From positions 1-47,497 of the forward strand of contig DATFXM010000062.1 in NCBI GenBank assembly GCA_035315885.1: a stretch of 47,497 nt of DNA, given 5' to 3'. Both the position numbers and the translations under genes were made by a program. A model generated the notes under the pieces. The model was not told the origin of the DNA, searched no databases, and saw only the letters and a program-made list of their open reading frames with translations. Of this stretch, positions 41,101 through 47,497 are shown in pieces. The DNA is from DATFXM01 sp035315885. Lineage in GTDB: Bacteria; Acidobacteriota; Blastocatellia; UBA7656. The first letter of the stretch is position 1, and every line of letters begins with the position of its first letter.

Positions 41101-42105
41101 CAGATTCTTGTGCAAAGGAAACGGCGTCGCTTGGGACTACTGCAACCGCGATCTTGCCAAAGCGCGAGCATGATCGGTCTCAGATCCAAAGTTCCGCTGT
41201 TCTTCCAAAACCAACCGCACGAATGGAGGAACAACTCGACCTGCATTCTTACAGGGGGAGTATTGTCGATGCCAAACCTCCACGGCTCGCCTGCAGCATT
41301 AACCGCGGCCCTGGCATATTGCATTAGGGGAGAGCGAGATTCTATCAGTTCGGTGGAGAAGTAATCGAACGCTAACGCGCTGCCCGGAGCGGTTCGAGCG
41401 ATTTGGTGCAGCGTGTTCTCTACCGCCTCTCGGCTCAAGTACATCGTCACCGACTCCCACAGGAAGAAGCTCGGCAGTGCCGTTTTGAAGCCCGCGTCGA
41501 CGAGTTTCTCCAACCAGTCTTCTTTCAGAAAATCGGCCGCAACGTACGTTGCTCGAGTCATGTCCAGACCCGCCTTCTTCAGCATCTCCAGCTTGAACCT
41601 CTGCGTCTTGGGCTGGTCGATCTCGAAGCACCGAACTTGTGTTTCAGGAGGCAACCGGTATGAGCGAGTGTCGAAGCCCGCACCCAGAATCACCAGTTGC
41701 TCGATACGAGGAAGATACCGTTCGAGAGCCGCATCGTAGAAGCTGGTTCGAGCGGCTGATTGATGAATCATCGGAGGCTCGCCCTCATAAGGATAGCGAT
41801 AGAGCCTCGGCACAAGGCCCGTGAGGTGGTGCGCCACCAGCGTAGGCGCAGTCGACAAGCGCAATCCAAGATGAGGGATGTTCGGCATTACCCGCATCAA
41901 TCGCGCACACGGCTGGTCCGGTCTCGTCCCAAGTTTGTGCTGCATGTACCTCGTGTAGAAAGAGGCCAGCAACGGTTGCGGACGAGCCGGTGCGGCGGCT
42001 GTACGCGATTGTCCTGAACGCAAAAAGGACGTAACCCACTATGCCGAGCGGCGGCAACACAACCTGCACGATACGAAAGGCAACGGCTCTGGCAGTGGCC
42101 TTCAT
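41100..42105 (-). CDS. SAM-dependent methyltransferase (LCMT/PPM1-like) with apparent frameshift
   Basis: The methyltransferase core (open frame 42023-41100) carries the SAM motif VILGAGFDTRSYRLP and FEIDQPKTQ, as in the leucine carboxyl methyltransferase-like family of bacterial small-molecule methyltransferases. In that frame the N-terminus begins at a TTG and reads as Arg/Ala/Pro-rich nonsense up to LLASFYTRYMQHKLG. The neighbouring frame from ATG 42105 instead encodes a plausible hydrophobic N-terminus (VAFRIVQVVLPPLGIVGYVL, then SRRTGSSATVA), and the two join if one base is dropped near 41963-41972. I therefore read one gene of about 335 codons with a +1 frameshift, real or a sequencing error. 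It lies 112 bases after the patatin stop. Confidence 0.7.
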
Positions 42106-42217
42106 TAACTTTCGCCAAGTGGGAAGCGACCCGTGACGCCTGTGACTGGACGGTGACATGTCCGTTCCCGGTGGCAGACCAAACCCGATGTCGCCCGTTA
42201 CCTGCGACCCTCACTAG

Positions 42218-45200
42218 TCACGACTGGTTTCCTCGCAGTTCGTCCAGCCAGATGCCGATATCGTCTGCAAGGTGTGCCCAAACCTCATAGATACCCAAAA
42301 GCAAGACCAGCGCTACAACGACGAACAATACTGTTTTTACGGCGCGCCACTTTCCGGACTTGCCAAGCATCACGTCTGACAAAAGCAGTATCGCGGCGTG
42401 CACTGCAAGCGTAGCGCCCAGCGCCCTCCAACCCAAATCACGCATCGTTGGAGATACAAAAACTATGCCGCCGGCTATCAGCAGCCCTTCAAATAAGTAG
42501 AGAAGCTTTAACGCATGATGGGCGACGATGTTGGGGATGCTCCTCGGTACCGCAACTTCCACCAGCCCCCAAAAAATCCTGCCGAGCCGGGCGATCCACG
42601 CCGCGACCTTGCCCCCGCGGTTGTATTTTTCCGATAGCCCTTCGAGCATTTTACCGATGACCGTCGTCGCTCGAGCTGCGACTCTGAGTGTGGGCTCCGG
42701 CCGTAGTTTGCTGTTCACCTCGTAGTGCTCGAGGTAGTAATCGCGAAGCTCCCTGGGATCGATGTTGCGGCTCACCGTGGCCTTCAAAGTTTGGTCGGTT
42801 ATTTCAGCAGTAAGGTTGTTCAGGAACTCGCAGAACGCGGCTGTGTCAGGCGTTCGATTGCGTGTCCTCATCATCGATTCGATCAACAACTGTTTCAGCT
42901 CTTCAACTCCCTTCTCGTTGATCGCGTCGCAGATGATCCCCGCGTGCGCCTCGGCCGTTAGCTGCCTCGCCTGTTCGCGGTTATCAGGCAAAAGCGCGGT
43001 GATGATTCGTTCGGCGCCGTCCAGCCTTCCCCAAAGGATGTCGTTTTCTCGCCAGAGTGCCTCAAGGAACGCACCGAAATGGCCGAGTGCCGTGCCTGCT
43101 AGCTTCAGACAACCAACCTTCCGCTCATCGATCAACGCCTTCGCATCCTCGGGGCTGATCCGGATGATTTCCACCTGGTCCGCTTCACCGATTTCAGTGC
43201 CGTACAGAATCGGAAAGGTGATCATGTCGAAGTTATCGTATTGCTCGTAGTAGTACCGGACACAGGTGCGGGCGGCGGCCACCGCAGGATTCGTCTGAAG
43301 CCCAGCTTCTCCGACTTGCATAGCTGCGCGACATTTTATGTCTGCGTCCTTCTTCGCATTCTTGATCTGGGTAGCCAGTTTATCGCTGACGGTTTGCAGA
43401 GCTTTGGTCAAAGCCGGATATTCGTCCAGTAGCAAACAGCCTCGCGCAACGCATTCTTCCTCAAACTGGTCCGCGTCACTATCGGCACCCGCAGCATACT
43501 TCGTGCGACTGACAAGCGGCATCATCTTCTCCGACACGTCCCGCTTCCCAAGGATGTAATCGAGCTCTTCGGATCCGATACCCATCCCGGAAATAAGTTC
43601 ACGCAGAGGGTTCCGAGGATTCGCGGGCGATCGCAGCAGGCGCGCTTCGTCAAGTAATTCTTTGTACGCAATGTTGAGCACGGTCTTGATCGACAACAAC
43701 TCCGCGCGGAATTGTTTCTTGCCTTCCTCGCCGAGCTCAATGAGCTTCTCCAGGTATTCTGGTGAACGCATTCGCAGAGTCTCGAGCGCGATTGTATCCC
43801 GATCGTGAAGGTCGTCGATCTTCGAACGTAAGAAGTTCAGCCTGCGAAGCGGATATGCGAGGTTGAAGCTCCACAAAAACTCATTCATCGTCGGGCGCTT
43901 GCCATCGCGGTATTGGCCATAATTGCGATCGCGCCATGCTCGCACCAGGTAGCGCACCGCGAGGAAGTAATCCGACTCCTCGTCAAATCGCGCGACCCTC
44001 GTGACAAGCTCTGCTAGCCCATCGGTCACCGAAGCAATTTCCAGACGATGATAACCCGCGTAGCCTCGCCCCTTCCGTTTGGTCATTGCGGCCAGATCCA
44101 GATTGGCCCAGTCCTCGTCGGTGACCGATGCTGCGTCGTGTTCGGACGCATGCTCAACGTCCTTCTCTACTCCCCGCACGATGCGATTGACCCGCGTGAT
44201 AAATCGGTTGTGTTCTCTGACTCGTTTCAAGTCTTCACGGATGGTTTCATAACGTGGGATCGTCAACAGAGCGGCCAGCGCGTTCTTGAGGAAGTCCGGT
44301 TTTTCAGCTTGCTCCGGTACGTTTTCGGGGTGCTCCGGAGACGGCTCGATGTAAATAAGTTTGCGATCGACTGGAACATCGGCGTTGCGGCGCATCAGCG
44401 TGTCGGTAGCGTCGCTGAAAGGTTTGTTGTCGAGATACCCGCCATCGCCGAACGATCGTTTTGCAAAGGGAATTGTTTTGACCCCAGTGGGATTGAGGTA
44501 GTCCTTGAAGAATCGCTGCCACCTTTCGCTGTCGGACCGGCACAACGTGTCACCCCTGTAGTAGCTGAATCCTTCGAGTATGTCGTCGATGTCGCAGAGC
44601 CGCATCGGTTCAAATGCAACCGGAAAAGATGACGTGCACCGCGCAGCGTAAGCAAGAAAAGGGTTGTACTTCTCCATGAAGTCGTTGCGCGTCGTATACT
44701 GAGAATAGATGAAGTGAAAAACATTGCGGTGTCGACGCTCGAATACAACGTCATCCCTCAGCCGCAAGGGCAGCGGCACCCCCTGAATATCCGTTGCAGT
44801 AACGAACAGATCGATTTCTTTAACGAGTGGAGAGCGGCATTGGTCCGGCGAATCCTTAACGCCCGTCATCGCCGAATGCGCGCCTGGCCCCGCGGTCATT
44901 AGATCTACTCCGTCCATGCTCGACAACGCGCGCAGCAGCTTTACGTACATCCTCCGGCTGTTCAACAGCGACTGCGGGGGGTCCTGGCCAGAGAGGGGTT
45001 TCTCGACTGACCTCTTGTCATTGACTAACAGGTTGATATCGCCCTCGGTCACCCACAGTCGTCGCAATTCATCGATGTTCTGACCATTGGCCAGCGCCTT
45101 GGCCAGATATATGCCATTAATTCCTCCCGCGGAGGTGCCCGCCACAATGTCAACCAGAAACTTGGTGCACACCGGCTGGTCCGACTTCACTGCCTCCTCT

Positions 45201-45526
45201 GCGCCAGCGAGGCCGCCTTGCTTGTTGGCTAACAGATAGTTGAGCTTTCGATAGACGCGCTCGGTGTTTCCCATTCCCGCGGATGACGCAGCCGCAGTCG
45301 AGCGCACCAGCCTGAGAAGTTCCTGCGCGATGCCGTTTATATAGATCGCAAGAGAAACCCCTCCATACATAACGACAGCGAATCGAACTTCGCGTTCCAG
45401 CGCGGATGACTGTTGAGTCACACCAGCGTTTTTCTTGAGCTCCAGGGGCGGTGTTATGGTGATGTCTTGACCAGTTGTTACATCGGGGCTGGACTCAGCT
45501 TCAGAGAGTTCGCGATCGTCGCTCAT
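42218..45526 (-). CDS. Large patatin-related phospholipase-like protein with C-terminal TM helices
   Basis: 1102 residues. The patatin domain near the N-terminus has the nucleophile elbow GTSAGGING (Ser132) and the dyad Asp361 in SFGDGGYLDNKPF; oxyanion-type GGVSLAIYINGI precedes at residue 55. The size and the middle region match the patatin-related family TIGR03607/DUF3376, which act as lipid acyl hydrolases. The last 100 residues hold about three hydrophobic helices (LLYLFEGLLIAGGIVFV, ATLAVHAAILLLSDVML, TVLFVVVALVLLLGIYEVW), so the protein is membrane attached. ATG 45526 has GGAGG 8 bases upstream; a longer in-frame reading to 45703 has no such site. Heads a four-gene minus-strand group. 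Confidence 0.92.
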   Translation of the reverse strand: MSDDRELSEAESSPDVTTGQDITITPPLELKKNAGVTQQSSALEREVRFAVVMYGGVSLAIYINGIAQELLRLVRSTAAASSAGMGNTERVYRKLNYLLANKQGGLAGAEEAVKSDQPVCTKFLVDIVAGTSAGGINGIYLAKALANGQNIDELRRLWVTEGDINLLVNDKRSVEKPLSGQDPPQSLLNSRRMYVKLLRALSSMDGVDLMTAGPGAHSAMTGVKDSPDQCRSPLVKEIDLFVTATDIQGVPLPLRLRDDVVFERRHRNVFHFIYSQYTTRNDFMEKYNPFLAYAARCTSSFPVAFEPMRLCDIDDILEGFSYYRGDTLCRSDSERWQRFFKDYLNPTGVKTIPFAKRSFGDGGYLDNKPFSDATDTLMRRNADVPVDRKLIYIEPSPEHPENVPEQAEKPDFLKNALAALLTIPRYETIREDLKRVREHNRFITRVNRIVRGVEKDVEHASEHDAASVTDEDWANLDLAAMTKRKGRGYAGYHRLEIASVTDGLAELVTRVARFDEESDYFLAVRYLVRAWRDRNYGQYRDGKRPTMNEFLWSFNLAYPLRRLNFLRSKIDDLHDRDTIALETLRMRSPEYLEKLIELGEEGKKQFRAELLSIKTVLNIAYKELLDEARLLRSPANPRNPLRELISGMGIGSEELDYILGKRDVSEKMMPLVSRTKYAAGADSDADQFEEECVARGCLLLDEYPALTKALQTVSDKLATQIKNAKKDADIKCRAAMQVGEAGLQTNPAVAAARTCVRYYYEQYDNFDMITFPILYGTEIGEADQVEIIRISPEDAKALIDERKVGCLKLAGTALGHFGAFLEALWRENDILWGRLDGAERIITALLPDNREQARQLTAEAHAGIICDAINEKGVEELKQLLIESMMRTRNRTPDTAAFCEFLNNLTAEITDQTLKATVSRNIDPRELRDYYLEHYEVNSKLRPEPTLRVAARATTVIGKMLEGLSEKYNRGGKVAAWIARLGRIFWGLVEVAVPRSIPNIVAHHALKLLYLFEGLLIAGGIVFVSPTMRDLGWRALGATLAVHAAILLLSDVMLGKSGKWRAVKTVLFVVVALVLLLGIYEVWAHLADDIGIWLDELRGNQS

Positions 45527-45904
45527 TTGGTTTCCTCCAGGTGAGTGCGAGGCGGTGACGGGGCATGTTTGTTCGGAGTTCCTGCTACGACCACCCTGGT
45601 TCGACAGGGAAAGCGCCGCCCGATCAGACGCGATATAACGGACACGAGCAACCGTCGGAGCCCGTTCGGCCGCGATCGTAATGTAGGTATCTTTGGATGT
45701 CAATCAATGCGGGTCCGACTTGCGACTCAGCGCTCAGGACTCAGCACTTCTTGCGAGGGGGGCAGCGCCAACCCGAAGGCTCCCCTTGACAATCTACAGG
45801 AGACGCCGTATGATCGCTCCGTTGTAGAACGTCTAGGAAAGACATTGAGCCGCGCCGCGGGAGTCGGGGCGTGCGAATCATGCGTGTTTTCTTAGGAGAG
45901 AATG
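45527..45904. other. 378-base divergent region between patatin and cytochrome P460 genes
   Basis: No convincing gene. It contains an ACTCAGN repeat (45724-45748) near the middle and must hold the divergent promoters; I see no confident -35/-10 pair. The AGGAG ribosome binding site of the P460 gene is at 45894-45898. Confidence 0.55.
45724..45748. repeat. ACTCAGN-family repeat
   Basis: GACTCAGCGCTCAGGACTCA then GCACTTC: three 7-base units in the gap between the patatin and P460 genes. Same unit as at 31741, 34889, 37308 and 40145. Confidence 0.6.
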
Positions 45905-46519
45905 ATGAGATTTGGAACTAAGCCGCTCACAAGCTATGTCAAGTCAGTGGTCCTGACGATTGCGGTCTTTGGCGTGGGAGCCTCGTGCATTAGTTTGAAT
46001 CGTGCGGATGCTTCTCAGGGGCTTCAGAAAATGACGCAGCCGCGTTATGCGGAGGGCAAACAGCTAATGTTTCCCGAGGACTATCACTCGTGGGTCTTTG
46101 TCGGGGCATCGATAGGTCTGGGGTACACCGAGGCCGCGCGCGACGCCGGACCGGGAGCATTTCATCATGTCTATATGCAGCCTGAGGCCTACGCTCACTA
46201 TCAGCGCACCGGTCAATTTCCGGAGAAGACAATACTGGTTATGGAAGTGTACAAGCCGGAGCAAAAGGTCTCGATCAACAAGCAGGGATACTTTGAAGGG
46301 GATCGAGCGGGCGTTGAAGTCGCGTTGAAGGATCACGAAAAATTTGAAGAGGGCTGGGCCTACTTCGACTTCGGCAACGGGCGCAAGAGATCGGCTGGGG
46401 CATTTCCGAAGAACGCCTGCTGGAGCTGTCACAACCAGCATGGGGCCGATGACAACGTCTTCACGCAGTTCTACCCGATACTAAGGGAGCTGAAGCCGCC
46501 TAAGGCGGCGGAAAAATGA
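45905..46519 (+). CDS. Cytochrome P460 family protein
   Basis: 204-residue exported heme protein. Signal peptide (VVLTIAVFGVGASCISL), then the P460 fold with YHSWVFVGASIGLGY, FHHVYMQPEAYAHYQRTGQF and ILVMEVYKPE, and a C-terminal heme c site CWSCHNQHGADDN (Cys172, Cys175, His176). Family members oxidise hydroxylamine or bind NO; whether the cross-linking lysine is present cannot be judged by eye, so it may be a cytochrome c'-beta type. AGGAG is 6 bases before ATG 45905; the ATG at 45902 would be only 3 bases away. The YHS protein gene follows after 95 bases. Confidence 0.92.
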   Translation: MRFGTKPLTSYVKSVVLTIAVFGVGASCISLNRADASQGLQKMTQPRYAEGKQLMFPEDYHSWVFVGASIGLGYTEAARDAGPGAFHHVYMQPEAYAHYQRTGQFPEKTILVMEVYKPEQKVSINKQGYFEGDRAGVEVALKDHEKFEEGWAYFDFGNGRKRSAGAFPKNACWSCHNQHGADDNVFTQFYPILRELKPPKAAEK

Positions 46520-46614
46520 GGGTGAGCCCGATAATTCGGCTATGGAATCGCTTGTGCGGCTCAGTCACTGGCAATTCCGTCTACCATGCCATTACGTTGA
46601 AAGGATGAAGTCCA

Positions 46615-47010
46615 ATGAAGAAACCGGTAGTAGCGCTGTCACTTCTGCTGTTTTGTTTTGCAATAGCCGCGGCGGGGACGCCGGGACTGCAGAAACCACA
46701 GGATGGTCTGGCACTCAAAGGCCTCGATCCGGTGATGCTGGTCAAAGGCAAGGAGGTCAAGGGCGACGAAAAGTTCTCAATCAATCGCGGCGGATTCAAG
46801 TATCTGTTTTCGAGTAGCGAAGACAAGGAGCTTTTCGCGAAAGAGCCGACAAAATTTGAGATTCAAAACGATGGCAAGTGCGCGGTAGTTCCCAGCGCCG
46901 AAGGTGACCCTGAACTGTTTGTAGTCTACAAAGAGCGCATTTACATTTTCGCGAGTGAGATGTGCGTTGAAAGGTTCAAGAACAACCCGGGCGAATACGT
47001 GAAGGATTAA
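46615..47010 (+). CDS. Exported YHS-domain protein
   Basis: 131 residues. Signal peptide (VVALSLLLFCFAIAAAG), then a YHS-like domain: LKGLDPVMLVKGKEVKGDEK, FSINRGGFKYLFSSSEDKELF, KFEIQNDGKCAVVP, and a second part ending MCVERFKNNPGEYVKD. YHS proteins often bind copper or other metals; in this copy the Cys residues in DGKCAVV and EMCVERF are candidate ligands. AAGG lies about 9 bases before the ATG. Same strand as the P460 gene 95 bases upstream; a shared redox role is possible. Confidence 0.87.
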   Translation: MKKPVVALSLLLFCFAIAAAGTPGLQKPQDGLALKGLDPVMLVKGKEVKGDEKFSINRGGFKYLFSSSEDKELFAKEPTKFEIQNDGKCAVVPSAEGDPELFVVYKERIYIFASEMCVERFKNNPGEYVKD

Positions 47011-47031
47011 TCGGCGGTTCGTTGACGCTGT

Positions 47032-47077
47032 TCTATTAGCCACAATCGAGCCGGTCTATTAGCCACAATCGAGCCGA
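47032..47077. repeat. 23-bp tandem duplication
   Basis: Two adjacent copies starting TCTATTAGCCACAATCGAGC at 47032 and 47055, identical over the first 22 bases. Located 22 bases after the YHS gene stop. Confidence 0.9.
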
Positions 47078-47157
47078 TGTTTCACGCAAAGTAGCCATGA
47101 ACCTTTCGGGTTCTACACAGCGGATGAAAACGCGAGCGAGTCGCCGCCGCCGCACCC

Positions 47158-47212
47158 GAGCCCGCGCAGCGGGCGACAGAATGTAGCCCCCGGTGAGTCC
47201 GCGAACCGGGGG
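47158..47212 (+). repeat. REP-like double-hairpin element, copy 1
   Basis: Two hairpins in a row: GCCCGC-GCA-GCGGGC, then a CCCCCGGT ... ACCGGGGG stem with a GAGTCCGCGA loop, joined by a short variable spacer (GACAGAATGTAG). Confidence 0.85.
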
Positions 47213-47233
47213 AAAGATGACCAACAAAGACCG

Positions 47234-47289
47234 GAGCCCGCGCAGCGGGCGACAGAACCCTATCCCCCGGTGAGTCCGCGAACCGGGGG
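47234..47289 (+). repeat. REP-like double-hairpin element, copy 2
   Basis: Same order and orientation as copy 1; hairpins identical, spacer differs (GACAGAACCCTAT), so the conserved parts are the stems. Confidence 0.85.
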
Positions 47290-47311
47290 CAGTGACTAAA
47301 TTCATTGGCCT

Positions 47312-47331
47312 GGTGAGTCGAACGACTCACC
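47312..47331. repeat. Central palindrome of the REP-like array
   Basis: GGTGAGTCG-AA-CGACTCACC: nine-base perfect arms. It lies between the two plus and two minus copies and shares GGTGAGTC with the hairpin loops of the elements. Confidence 0.85.
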
Positions 47332-47356
47332 TCTGACGGATGCTGTGGACGCCGAA

Positions 47357-47409
47357 CCCCCGATTCGCGGACTCACCGGGGGGCGTTCTGCCGCCCGCTA
47401 TGCGGGCTC
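47357..47409 (-). repeat. REP-like double-hairpin element, copy 3 (inverted)
   Basis: Reverse orientation of copies 1 and 2; one loop/stem change (CCCCCGATTCGCGG) and a GCTATGC variant of the small hairpin loop, compensated outside the stem. Confidence 0.8.
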
Positions 47410-47430
47410 GTGTCCATTCTTGTCTCTTCA

Positions 47431-47485
47431 CCCCCGGTTCGCGGACTCACCGGGGGCTACATCCTGTCGCCCGCTGCGCGGGCTC
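47431..47485 (-). repeat. REP-like double-hairpin element, copy 4 (inverted)
   Basis: Reverse orientation; matches copy 1 closely, including the spacer (CTACATCCTGTC against GACAGAATGTAG). Confidence 0.85.
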
Positions 47486-47497
47486 GCTCTGACAGAC

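Larger units (their letters stand above)
47011..47497. other. Gene-free 3' end of the window, filled by repeats
   Basis: No gene visible in 487 bases. It contains a tandem duplication (47032-47077) and four REP-like elements in inverted arrangement with a central palindrome. Small open frames here merely read through the repeats. Confidence 0.75.

Noticed and set aside
41785..42159. Separate small gene encoding a hydrophobic N-terminus
   Set aside because: Better explained as the N-terminus of the methyltransferase in a shifted frame; its C-terminal half is out-of-frame methyltransferase sequence.
47158..47485. CRISPR array at the window end
   Set aside because: Copies are inverted relative to each other, contain their own stems, and are not separated by uniform unique spacers.

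Overview
The window looks like chromosomal DNA from a diderm soil-type bacterium, most likely an acidobacterium-like lineage. It carries an RND pump with an outer-membrane channel, OmpA-family proteins, lipobox and Sec signals and a twin-arginine signal, and its DNA is moderately GC-rich. The phylum is inferred from gene content and the style of the intergenic repeats. No rRNA, tRNA, CRISPR array, phage or transposase gene was seen.

Bases 1-12.2 kb (plus strand) hold carbon storage and central carbon metabolism. In order: the 3' part of a glycogen debranching enzyme, a beta-carbonic anhydrase whose start overlaps it, a DUF2254 membrane protein, glycogen phosphorylase, an SLC13-type permease with two RCK_C domains, phosphoketolase, a LOG-family protein and an outer-membrane barrel protein. 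Together they could release glucose-1-phosphate from glycogen and feed phosphoketolase towards acetyl phosphate. A second storage-sugar enzyme, a GH63-like glucosidase, lies at 24.4-27.1 kb.

Bases 12.2-21.6 kb (minus strand) form a long, tightly spaced gene run. An RND efflux operon (adaptor, pump, outer-membrane factor) continues into polyphosphate kinase 2, a SulP anion transporter and a two-TM K+-type channel. The channel stop shares one CTAG tetranucleotide with the stop of the facing barrel gene.

Bases 22.2-37.2 kb (plus strand) hold envelope and secreted proteins: a BASS-type transporter, two paralogous OmpA-like proteins, the glucosidase, a DUF4239 protein, a secreted unknown, an 806-residue secreted protein with three repeated modules, an anchored HELTH metallopeptidase candidate, a small unknown, a Tat-exported dienelactone hydrolase and a heme c/copper monooxygenase fusion.

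Bases 37.3-45.5 kb (minus strand) hold an ankyrin protein and a cluster of membrane protein, HELAE-motif secreted protein, SAM methyltransferase with an apparent frameshift, and a very large patatin-related protein. Bases 45.9-47.0 kb (plus) hold a cytochrome P460 and a YHS-domain protein. The window ends in an inverted array of REP-like double hairpins.

The strongest unexplained signals are non-coding. A 16-bp palindrome family, roughly CTGNCA-N4-TGNCAG, occurs in intergenic DNA before the DUF2254, efflux/BASS, both OmpA and the 28.4-kb secreted genes, and suggests a shared regulon. A second family of ACTCAGN-type repeats, often as inverted pairs, sits at gene ends only in the right half.
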